Source: Limnoperna fortunei (taxonomy: Eukaryota; Mollusca; Bivalvia; Mytilida; Modiolidae). From it: a stretch of 64,000 nt of DNA. A program made the position numbers and the translations under genes. This document shows positions 11,905-22,239 of the stretch, piece by piece; the stretch's first letter is position 1; the number at the start of each line of letters is the position of its first letter. The stretch covers positions 55,037,176-55,101,175 of the forward strand of contig OX104112.1 in assembly GCA_944474755.1 (NCBI GenBank), read 5' to 3'. Below the pieces are notes generated by a model that did no database searches, was not told the DNA's origin, and saw nothing but the letters and a program-made list of their open reading frames with translations.

Positions 11905-12615
11905 TAACTGAAAGATCCGCGTGTTTCATCACAGGCGCAGGATCGTTACATAAGATTATTTGATCTACGGAACAGGACTATTGCTGCAACAGAATCAGCT
12001 GTAAACGTCACTGGGTTGCGCCGTATATCACCACAGACAGTACGCGATCGGTTACGCTCTCATAAATTGCGGGCAAAAAGACCTTACGTCTGAGCAACAC
12101 TGAGACGCCAACACTACCGACAAGGTTTGGATGGTGTACTACCGTTTGTGTATGGAACTTACAGAACTGGAGAAGAGTGTGGTTCAGCAATGGTTCACGT
12201 TTTCAGCTGGAAAATTCGAGATGGTCGCATACGAGTGTACAGGCGCCGAAATGAACGTTTTGCACAAAACTGTGTTGTAGAAAGAGACAATTTTTGCGGA
12301 AGCAGCGTTATGATGTGGGCCGCTATCTCTTACGCCAGGAACACAGCTGATACATATCCAAGGCAATCCTAAATATGTTATGTATAGAAACGAAATAATA
12401 CGCCCGCATTTATTGCACGTAATTTACATTCAAAGAGAAATTTTTGGCGAGCGCGAACGACAACCGCCGCCGCACAATCTTCAACAATTAAAACAGTACT
12501 TCAGTATGAGTGGCAAAGGATACCGCCTGTTCGTACTCAATGTTTAATTGAATCCATGCCAAGAAGAGTAAGGGTTGGGTTACAAGCGAATGGTGAGCAC
12601 CACAGATACATGTAC
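11905..12615 (+). mobile_element. Tc1-type transposase remnant, internally deleted
   Basis: Translation across frames gives the Tc1 transposase helix-turn-helix region (VSSQAQDRYIRLFDLRNRT, then GLRRISPQTVRDRLR and LRAKRPYV). This is followed by degenerate catalytic-domain pieces (RVYRRRNERFAQNCV, SSVMMWAAIS) and the C-terminal tail (RQPPPHNLQQL-like, then the RRVR segment near 12560). The stretch that should hold the second catalytic Asp and the downstream Glu is deleted at about 12450, where the frame jumps from a QREIF-like segment directly into the tail. It is non-functional. Terminal inverted repeats were not identified. A better preserved relative lies at 61.85 kb. Confidence 0.78.
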
Positions 12616-12772
12616 TATAATTTTGGCGTGATTTATTGACAATATGCGACAAAATGTTATATTCCAACGTAAAAGAACGATTGACAAGAACTGTGCCAAT
12701 TTTTACATTTCTGTATCAATTATTTATATCATAAATTGTTAACATAATATATGAAGTAAAATGCCCATTTTT

Positions 12773-13369
12773 ATACCCCGCCACACCAAGTGGCAAGGTA
12801 TTATATTATACCCTCCGTTTCGTTCGGTGTCTGTCCGTCCGTCCGTCCGTCCCCGAAGGTTTCCAGATGATAACTTGGACACGCGTCAACGGATTTGAAT
12901 GATATTTGCACAGCTATTTAGAACAATGAAATAAAGGTCAAGTTAAATTTTCAGGATGATCCGAAAAATTAATTATAGTTTTTCCTCTTAAAAATTTTAC
13001 AATGCTGAAATTTACTGGTCTAAGAAAGATAACTCATTTCTCTCTCTCATATATAATATATTTAGGATATCGTCAAGTGATTAGAAGTGCAACAAGATTT
13101 TGGGACAATTATTGACTTTATTTTTACCGATTTGTCAATTGTGCAGTCTGGAACTTTAGAACTGTATTACTCTGACCATAAGGCAGTATGGCTTGCTGTT
13201 TAGTTATTTGTAAGCTTATTTACTAGTCACAATAGACAAGTTGATATTATTTTTTATCATTGTTGCTGTACCATAAATGTTTCAGTATCTTTCATATCAA
13301 TAACGCAATAACAAACTTTTAAATATATATTTATTTATAACTTTAATGACAAATATGGTGGCGGGGTAT
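12773..13369. mobile_element. Non-autonomous terminal-inverted-repeat element
   Basis: It starts ATACCCCGCCACACC and ends ATGGTGGCGGGGTAT, giving a 12-bp perfect terminal inverted repeat over 597 bp. A (GTCC)n microsatellite lies just inside the left end (12829-12853). There is no coding sequence. A clean target-site duplication could not be fixed because both flanks are CATTT-like. It sits between the Tc1 relic and the truncated 3' end of the TRIM-like pseudogene. Confidence 0.65.
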
Positions 13370-13419
13370 CATTTAATGTCCCATTAGACGCCCTATTTTT
13401 TATATGTTGCGTTTCTTTT

Positions 13420-14719
13420 TTAAGTGAGAATCGATCTATTATCTTTATTGTCTCTCCATCTGCCACGGCATATAATTTCGGTCGTTGTATGTAATGGCTC
13501 TGATGGTGTAATACATAAATTCTCCAGAGTTTAAACTGTATACTGATTGTTAATAGTTACTATGGATATACCTTTGTTCCCATGAGAAACTGCAACCCTC
13601 TGGCCATCAATTATTGTGACGTCGTGAGCATTATACGGAACTCTGATGTCACGGTCATGTAATCCGTCTACCTTAAGTATAGTAAGAGATTGTGTACTGC
13701 AACTCGCAATCACTATTCACTTATTTGGTAATATTAAGCAGCTCATAACAGTGGACTTATTTTTAATGAGTGTCCTTAACTCCAACTGTAGACTGTTTAG
13801 TTTTTAAATTGGTGGTTCAGCTGGGGCTGGCACTGTGCCTGATTAAGCCGTCGCTCAACAAACGTAAACTGCTTCTTTTGATGCCATTTGTATGTCTCCT
13901 AAAGAGTTAAAGGCTTCAGAGAATGTGTCAAATTTAGGGTTGAACTGAACTGCTATACTTAGCTGTGGGATAGTGTTAACCATTAGTTTGAGTTCATTTA
14001 TTTCGTTGCGACCAGTGTTCAAAATACTCCGAATTCCCACAAATATTTGAAGATTTGATAAAAAATTAAAAATTGTTTCATGCTTTGTGCATTATCTTTT
14101 AAATTCAGAATATTTTTGCGTTTTGTTTCAAGTTTGTTTATCATCAAGGAAATTTCTTTATCAACATTTTCCGACTTGGACTTAAGTGTAGTTAATAAAA
14201 TTTCCTCCAGGCGATCTAAATGCTTTTGTATTTCAGCCCGCATGGTTGCTATTGATTTCTTTATGTTTTCTTCCTGTTCCTTCAGATTTGTTTTATTTTG
14301 CTGTAGATGTTTTTCGCCATTTTCTATATTTTCAACAAGTCCATCGATAGTTTGTTCCAGGTAAGAAAATGCAAAAGACGTTTGGCATCCTTCGCTGCTT
14401 TATCCAACGGTTTGAAATCTTCACAGCTGCCATGTTTCAGTTGAACGCCAACAACACACGTGACGCTGTCGTGGGTAGGACAGTGAAACTACAACTGTTC
14501 ACCGTGGTCTGGACATTCTAAGCTGACATTTAAAATTTTGGTCTTGTGAAAATCTTCCGATGTTATAAAGTGGTGGTTTCTTGACATTTTAAGATCTTTG
14601 TTACTCGTACAGCATTCACCACAGAAACCTTCATGGCACTCCGTGCACCATATGCTCGCTGATTTATTAACATTTGTATAGTTACATGGCATGCACTAGA
14701 TTCGGACATTGTCGTCGCT
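13420..14719 (-). pseudogene. B-box/TRIM-like protein with propeller tail, broken
   Basis: Minus-strand reading starts 10 bases after an acceptor (TTGTTTTGCAG at 14720-14730) with an ATG at 14707-14709. In order it shows a first B-box (SIWCTECHEGFCGECC, then RNHH), a second B-box (ECPDHGEQL then FHCPTHD), a long coiled coil rich in Lys/Glu (14020-14360), a linker, and beta-propeller-like segments (AHDVTIIDGQRVAVSHG at 13600-13640; LYAVADGETIKII near 13450). Lesions visible directly: a one-base frameshift within the first seven codons, an in-frame TAG after GEQL (about 14486), a frameshift in the coiled coil near 14060, and loss of frame between propeller pieces. It ends abruptly near 13420, close to the TIR element. 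The normal family role (ubiquitin-ligase-like or scaffold) cannot apply to this copy. Confidence 0.78.
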
Positions 14720-14967
14720 CTGCAAAACAATATAAAATGAATATAAAATGATAAATATAAATACAATATAGTATTTTTTATTCTGTGTGAAACTATAAGT
14801 GAAGTTCAGCCATGTTATAGCATTAAGTTTGTTAAAGGTCCGACATATTTAGGAAATGAGTCGGTTAATAATATAAATTTACAAACAATTCCCCCCTAAA
14901 AGATTAATGTTCGTTGGTTTCAATATATATATCTTGGCGAAGATATTTCAAGACGAGACGGAAGCAT

Positions 14968-15050
14968 TAGTTAAAAAACCACCGACCTTTAGTAGTGGAA
15001 CTGGCAATATTTGTCAATTAAGAATGAAGTCGAGGACACCCTAAGGCCTG
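14968..15050 (-). repeat. SINE fragment
   Basis: ACCGACCTTTAGTAGTGGAA, CTGGCAATATTTGTCAATTA and GTCGAGGACACCCT match the central part of the tRNA-derived SINE in minus orientation. Both ends are missing. Confidence 0.6.
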
Positions 15051-15589
15051 CAAGTAATGCTACAACCAACTTTAATGTTGACCAACCAACAACAACCGAA
15101 AATTAAATCAGGATTTAAACAAATTTATTGGGTAAATACAACCAAAGCTAATTAAATGGAATAAAAAACCACAAATTTGTTATTTTATAACTATTCATAA
15201 TTGCTTAATTAATATATAATGTTATAAATCTGGTGCCTTTTTTGTTTTTTTTTCGTTTTTTGTTTTTGTTTTTGTTTTCTGATTTAATGGACTTTTTGCC
15301 AACATCAAATTCCATTTCAAATAAGCATCTTGTTAATTGATGCTTAATATTTATAGCACATCTTGTTTTAACCAGGTCGTTTCAATTTTATAAGCAACAA
15401 ATATTTAATGTTTTAAAATAAAAAATAACAGTGACAACAAATATATTAATGATGTTCGATTAACCGAGCTGCATACGAAAAAGTCATTCTGAATATTCGG
15501 TTACAAAATAGTAAACCAATCAATACAAAGATATGAAAAATTTGAAATAAAAATCTAATTTTTGAAAGGTTAGTCAAACTAGTATTTGG
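15051..15589. other. Non-coding, nothing recognised
   Basis: AT-rich sequence between two SINE pieces, with poly-T tracts. No gene. Confidence 0.4.
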
Positions 15590-15705
15590 TTAGTTTGTTT
15601 GTTATGTTTGATGTTAAACGCTACTTTCGGCAATTTATCAGCCATATCATGGCGTCCAGTTTTTATTGGGGGAGGAAGCCGGAAAACCCGGAGAAAACCA
15701 TCGAC
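15590..15705 (-). repeat. SINE fragment (tail half)
   Basis: TGTTAAACGCTACTTTCGGC, TATCATGGCGTCCAGTTTTT and GAGGAAGCCGG...CCCGGAGAAAACCATCGACC match the 3' half of the SINE in minus orientation. The tRNA-like head is absent. Confidence 0.75.
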
Positions 15706-15795
15706 CTAATCTAATCATGTGACATCTTTTGACATGTTTTGACCAATCTTTTACAAAATCATATATAATAAATGTATATAGTAAACCCCAAGTAT

Positions 15796-16462
15796 TGGTA
15801 ACAGAGACATATAATTACAGAGGATAAACCTGATGTATCAACTCCACTTGATATATGTTAATGTTGTGCTGAACTGTAGAGAAAATAAAGAGAATTTTTG
15901 CACTGTGTTCTTCTACAATAGTAGTTCTTTTAGTGCAAGTTCCAGTAATAGAACAAAGAACAACTCATAGCATATGATACCTTCAGAACAATCCCTCACC
16001 CAATAAAAAATCAAAAACCAACAACAACAAAAAAACAGAGACAAAAATTGCAAATAAAACTTTAGGGTTTTTAAAGGAAATCAACTATCACAATTATTCC
16101 TATTATTAAATTGTCATAACATTCAAACCTATTATAGTTATTAATTAATACATTCATTAACCCAAACAATTATCTTTTAATTAACCGATATTTGCATGTC
16201 GCCGACGAGAAAAAAAATACATTAATGTCATTAATTATCAGATAAAGAATACATAAAAAACAGCACCGATTACACAATGCATTTTTGATTATTAATCTTA
16301 AATGTTAAAATCAATTGTTTATCGGTTGTAAAGGAAAGCCAGCTGTAGTTCTTTCCCTTTGTTATTATCTCGTTTGAACAAGTAATATCGAACGGGACCG
16401 CTTTTTCTTACGAGATTTCGGCGAGTTCCCAAATCTCTGTAGTTATATGTCTCTGATGGTAA
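15796..16462. mobile_element. Non-autonomous TIR element with 6-bp target duplication
   Basis: The 655-bp block 15802-16456 begins CAGAGACATATAATTACAG and ends with its near-complement (CTGTAGTTATATGTCTCTGA), a terminal inverted repeat of about 22 bp with one mismatch. TGGTAA flanks it on both sides (15796-15801 and 16457-16462), consistent with a 6-bp target-site duplication. There is no coding sequence, so an autonomous relative would have to supply transposase. Confidence 0.7.
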
Positions 16463-18451
16463 CAATATGTTGACCACTTTGAAAGAATGAGTTATTTAAA
16501 AAATCCAATCAATAATTAGTTTTATAATATCTCATTTTTTAAAGAAATTAACTCATGTTCGACCCTTGTTATCTAAAAACACACAAAAACATCAAATTCG
16601 ATTAAAAAATAAAATAAATTCGTCAGAGAAAAATTGGCTCTTTTAACATGCATCTTATAATATAGCGAAGGAACACAATACACAAAATCGGATACAAATT
16701 TAAATTTGAAAAAAAATATCGTATAAGGCCTTTTATAACCCCTTTTACCTAAAACACGTTAAATCAAAGACAAATCCTTCTAAATTAAGAAGCAATTAAA
16801 CCGAATAAAAAATCAATCGATTGCAAAATTGTGCCGGATAGGATGCCCCTTTGTTCATTCGCACTAAGGACCAGGGACGTGTAATTTTAATACTGATATG
16901 CTTCATTTGTTTTCGTTGTTAAAGGCATTGTTTGTTTTATCACAATTACAAAGTTTATTTGATTTGAGTAAAATATTCCGATATTTAGATCAAAAAAAGG
17001 AGTACGAAATATTCTAGTATAAATAGAGACGCGATAACGCACAAATCCCTTGCCGGCACACCAATAAATAATTAAAACGTAAAAATTATGGTGTGGTATA
17101 CAAATGAAAGGTGCATAAAAACCGACCACTTTCTGATCTTGAGAAAAAGGGGGTTGTCTACAATTTTTAGTCAAATCAACACATAAAAAATGTTTTTGGT
17201 TTACATTATAGCGAGAACAATAGTATCTATTCACAATCTATTCTATTCACAAACTCAAAGGCCACGATATCTTGCCCATCCCGAGGCTCTGGCGAGGGAT
17301 TGCACAAACCGATTGCAGGTTTGAAAGTTTCTTGAATCGGATTTCCACGAGTGATTTAATACTTTTTCCCACCAGAGTTCCAGATTTATTTAGGCATTTC
17401 TTCAGTATGCTAGGTAGCTATTTGCGTATACGTAACTTGACGTCGATGACGTCACAATAAGCTATCTCACCTGGTGATCGAAACAGAGAAATCTCAGCAA
17501 CAGGGAGTCCCGAGATATACTTCTGGTGAGAAATAGAGAAATTAAAGCATTAGCAAGAATGGAGGCTTATGCCTACAAAAATTAAAAATAAATCTGGAGG
17601 TTGGGTATTCGTGGAATAGGAGTGGACAACTTAAACATCCAACGGCGAATTTGAGTTAAAACTTTTTTTGATACTTTAATTATCAAAATTGACTTAACTA
17701 TCCTAAAATAGTCTGGGCTTCGCCAACTGACCCCTACACAAGCGCTCTGTGACTAGGTGGACCCCTCTGCTCCTTTATACTATTTCTTGGTCCGCGCCTG
17801 CATTTGTAATTGAACTACTTGTAACAAATATAATATTCCAGATAACATAACTGTTCTACAAGAGTTTTCGATTTAATTTTGTGATTTGATCTACCTGTAC
17901 CTGTCACATTAAAGATATTAAGAAAATACAATATAATTTGCAACAAATTACCGATGTACAACGAATGTACAATAATTGCACAGAAGCAAAACACCGACTT
18001 TTAACATATTTTTCGACGAATATCAAAAGAATAGGACGCTTGAATTTTATTTATATGGGATTTGTTGCCGTTTTTTGTGGTTTAATTGATTTCAAATTAT
18101 ATGTTTACTGGCTCCGTTGACACCTTAAAGTCTGAAAATACAAATACAGTTGCTCTTCTAAAGCAAAGACATTTAGAAACATATCACACAAATACTTTTT
18201 AGCTATGTTTTGTCATTAAATACATAATTTAAGTAGCATGACGTAAATTTGTATTTGTCTTGCTGAGTAATTCGATATGCCTTTTATTAAAAAATACAAT
18301 CTCTAAATATTTTTTGTTGTTTTTATGAAAAATTATCTCAAATATCTGTTTACTGGCTCAGTTTACGGCTTCATATCTTTAAAATGCAAACATAGTTATC
18401 TCCCATATATATGAGGTTTGCAATTTTTAACGCTATATATATAAACTAGTT
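16463..18451. other. Intergenic, no supported gene
   Basis: Several short open frames (e.g. 16887-17234 minus strand, 115 codons) have no recognisable motifs and an AT-rich random composition. Nothing else was recognised. Confidence 0.35.
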
Positions 18452-18639
18452 ATACAATATTTGCTTATATAGAGGGCATTGTCATGATATCTTGACTGCA
18501 CAAGGGAGAGTGGTATTGCCTGTAACATTGATAATGCCCGAGCCAGAGGCGAGGGCATTATCAATGTTACAGGCAATACCACTGTCCCGAGTGCTTTCAA
18601 GTATCATGACAATGCCACCTATATAAGCAACTATTATAT
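18452..18639. repeat. Long imperfect palindrome (hairpin), ~188 bp
   Basis: The left arm runs from TATACAATATTTGCTTATAT through GGGCATTGTCATGATA and AGTGGTATTGCCTGTAACAT to GATAATGCCC. The right arm is its complement, with a 13-base loop (about 18540-18552). The inner 30 bp pair perfectly; the outer arms have small mismatches. It could be a foldback/MITE-type element. Confidence 0.85.
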
Positions 18640-18836
18640 TTATTTTATTGAAGAATGAGGAAACCATGTGTTTAAGACTGTATTATGTAACTGCTTGCTG
18701 TATGATTTGAATGTTTGACCTCATGATATATCATTGTTTGGCATTTTTAGGCAATACACAGTTAGTTTTCTAAACTTTTTGACATTTTTTCCTCATTTAA
18801 TTAAAAATAAACAGTTCTATGTTGCTTGTAACTGGA

Positions 18837-18896
18837 GAGGGCATTACCACGGCGTGATAACGCCCCTGGGCGTTATCACGGCGTGGTAATGCCCTC
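18837..18896. repeat. Near-perfect 29-bp-arm palindrome
   Basis: GAGGGCATTACCACGGCGTG at 18837 is followed by ATAACGCCC, a 2-base CT loop and the reverse complement, ending at 18896. Only one base pair is mismatched in 29. It shares the GAGGGCATTA block with the palindrome 200 bp upstream. Confidence 0.92.
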
Positions 18897-19534
18897 ACGC
18901 CAAATTACCGCAGATTAATTAATACCAACTGACCTCATCTTATCCAATTGAAACAAACATAAGTTTACTGATATGAAATAATAATAATTAAATGGTTTGG
19001 AAACTAAACTCTATAAAAGAAACATCTTCAAGTTGTTAGATTAACATTTGACTAATTTAACAAACATATTCATCATTAACATTGGTAATAATAACACATA
19101 AACACATGCACAATTAAGATAATACAGTAATGTTATTAGTGTTTGTCTGATGCAAAGACTTAGACTTACATGTGCTAAGTTTATTTAAAAAAAAACGCAA
19201 AACCAATTTATATTTTGCAAGATACAAATTATACAGTTACAATGATATGGTAAATGTAATCTTGATTTTCAACTTTAAATGTTTGTTCATTTCATTTGGC
19301 TCTTTGTCAAATGTGCACAGTTACTCTCTGAAAGTCCACATAAATTATATCGACCTGTAATTTTACCGAAATTTAAATCAAACGCTACGTTTAATTGTAC
19401 AAAAGAACAAGGTTTAAAGCTTTAACGTCAAAATACTGCCATGTCAAAGTTGGACCCTGCTACTGAATGTCCCAATGTGAGACTGAAAACGAACTAAAAA
19501 CGTAACCGAGCACTATTTTCAGTAGTGCTGTGGA
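18897..19534. other. Intergenic, nothing recognised
   Basis: AT-rich with no supported gene. Confidence 0.35.
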
Positions 19535-20200
19535 TCAGATTCCAGCAAACTGCCTCTACCAATGACCGCCCGAGAAATAGACCTCGAATAACGTTCTTCA
19601 AGATCGCTACATCGGGGTGTCTTGGCAACAACCCTTGCAGTCGGAATTCCTGAAGAAAAATCAGCTCACAAAAAGTTTGCAACCGACTTTGACAATATGG
19701 CATTAGTATCAGAAGGTCTTTACACCGTAATACAGACGAGAATAAGTTTCATAGTGGAACAGATTGAGAGGATGGACATTATGAACTGGCGTAAAATCTA
19801 GTACAGCGACGGGTCCCGTTTTCTGCTTCATAAACGTAATGCAGAATTCGTGCATGCTAGGCAGGAAGTGGGTAGCGTTGGAGGAGGGAGCGCAATATTG
19901 TGGGATAATGACCGTTAGGCTGACTGATAACTGTCATAAGCAATCAAATAGCTCAAAGGCGCAGCGAAAAAATTAGTAAACCTCACACACTTGACTTACT
20001 GCGAGCATAATAACCTAGAGCAAAACAACATTAACGTGTTGACATTGCCTTCAAAATCACCGGATTTGAATCCGGTTTAACATTTGTGGGGCACGTTGGA
20101 TAAACATGTGCGCCAGCGTAAACCTTCTCATCAGAACTGCCATCAACTCCGTCAAATGTTGCAACAGGAATAGTGAACAATTCCACGTACAAACATCAAA
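19535..20200 (+). mobile_element. Tc1-like transposase remnant (second lineage)
   Basis: Frames give MTAREIDLE and ATTLAVGIPEE (the DNA-binding region of a Tc1-like transposase), then MNWRKI, YSDGSRFLLHKRNAEF (around the first catalytic Asp, here SDGSRF instead of the usual SDESRF), VGSVGGGSAILWD, and further on NINVLTLPSKSPDLNPV and HLWGTLDKHVRQRKP (the SPDLNPIE-HLWD region). Stops interrupt all of these, and the Glu after SPDLNP is replaced by a stop. It belongs to a different subfamily from the copies at 11.9 and 61.85 kb. No terminal repeats were identified. Confidence 0.75.
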
Positions 20201-22190
20201 ATATTTGAATAAATCTATGTAAAGGAGATGGGGAGCATTGTTGGCAGCTCGGTGGTCATCCACGGCAGTAGCTTAAACGTTACCGTTAGTATTCTTTACC
20301 GGTATAAACTGACCTTTGTCAAAACGCTCTTAGGAATGGACTGTAATGTTTTAAATTAAAACCTTTGTAGTGAATATCCGCATTTGTTATTGCAAAATCT
20401 GTATCGAAAATACCTAAAATACTCAACAAAATCTTAAAATTCATTTTGCCATTCTTTTTGCAGGTACTTAATACTACAAATAAAAATGTCATTAAAGATA
20501 ACTTGTGTTAGTAATTGGAGATAATCAGAAGCCTTTTTGTTCTTATATGTGAATGATATTTGGCATTGGCCAGTGCTAAACATGACAACTAAATCAACAT
20601 TAAATTCAAATACACGTTATATATAGAGTTTTGTAATGCAGTAGATTTGAACTATTTTTGGTTTAAATGCTCTTTAAGCAGTTATGTCAAAATTAACTAA
20701 AGTTTGATGACAAGTACACTTCAACATTTTTAACAGTAAAGTATTTAAATAAAAAAAATTAAGCAATCAGTTTTCTGTTTAAATGTTGAATTCATATTTT
20801 GATAGAACTAATTTTATGTTCAATTAAATGAATGCACTTCGTGAAAATAAATGCTCCTTGTTTTACCAACTAACGAATGCAGTAATTATCCATTTTGATC
20901 GGAGACTAAACCCGCCATAAAATGAGGTCAACCTATGACTTATTCCAAAACGGTACACTTTAAATGGATAAATGTTTCATTCAGCAATAGATCAATTCTC
21001 GTAAATCTATGGTGTTTTGACCGAATCTCGTTTCAAATTGTTAACAACACGAGACGACTTAATTGACTGGTTGATGCAAAATATACAAGGGATCAGTTTC
21101 TTGATGAAAGATTGAATAATAGGAAAAAAAATTGTAAGAAACCCAACAAACAAACAAGAGAGAAAGTTAGAAACAGAACCTTTTACTCAATGACATATCT
21201 AGAGAAGATTTAAATTGTCTGTCCATATTTGATAGATAAATTTCTCATTCAGATAAATTCAAGTCAAGATGAAGGCGATTGAAGTGATAACATCAACAAG
21301 GGTATAGTAATTCAAGTTTTAGTAGCTAATTAGTAAACAGTGACCGAACCGATCTCCACATTTAGAATAACGCAAAACTAATGACATGTTAACAATGTAG
21401 TCAGAAGCTACTGCAATTAACGTTTATGTATCGGTCAAAGTTGAATGTAAATATAGGGCATGCACTGTTAACGAATCCACAAACGTGCACATCTATTCAC
21501 ACAGATGTATATAATTTTCTAAATTAAAAATAATATAAGCAGGATATAATTAACATACTTTTGATTGCAATTATTTTAAACAGTGGCTATTTATTATGTG
21601 TTCGCATTATACTAGGCCATTCCTCAATACACGGCTCGCATATTTACAATCATAATAACATCAAGTCAAGTAACGATAACTTTCATCGCTTTTGCGTCAT
21701 GTTGATGTTTGTCTAAATTTCCATTAGATTTGATAAATATTATATATACATTTGAACATTAAATGAAAATAAATGCGTTTAACATAAATATTATATCATC
21801 AAAATTATACTATCTTGACAAAGTATTTCATTAATATAAATGCTTAGTTAGAAAACTATACTATGTAAAACAAGAGATTTGCGTCATGCCTTCTCATCTA
21901 GAGGTTGATTTGCATTAGTCCGAATATATCGCGATCAAATAATCAACTATATCTCTTTTATAGTTTGAGAAAAAATTATTTTGCGTTTTGATTATGTAAA
22001 TACATTAGGATTCAATAGTTGTTATTAAGCTTTTGATTCAAACTTGTTCGTATCGCTCCAATTAGCTAGGATTTACATATCAATTAGATATCGAATATTC
22101 GATTTTGAAATTCAGGAAAGTGATAATATTTTGATCGTACTTACATGTAGTTACATTCTATGCAAGGATTTGAAACTGTTAAGACCGAAT
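20201..22190. other. Intergenic region upstream of the lectin gene
   Basis: AT-rich with no coding sequence. The promoter and 5' UTR of the downstream lectin gene should lie at its right end, but I see no convincing TATA/initiator arrangement. Confidence 0.35.
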
Positions 22191-22239
22191 ATGCTTCTTA
22201 TAAGCGTTTTACTTGTTTCGCTGGGATTAAATATTGTAG
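22191..22239 (+). CDS. Lectin gene exon 1 (signal peptide)
   Basis: ATG at 22191 begins 16 codons of hydrophobic sequence plus one base, ending at the donor TTGTAG/GTATGT. This start was chosen because the segment is a good signal peptide and its phase matches exon 2. An upstream in-frame ATG (22044) would give a longer, non-secretory N-terminus. Confidence 0.65.

Noticed and set aside
12829..12853. GTCC reiteration as a regulatory site
   Set aside because: It is a short microsatellite located just inside the terminal repeat of a transposable element.
16887..17234. 115-codon minus-strand open frame
   Set aside because: AT-rich composition, no motifs, no neighbouring splice sites or paralogue.
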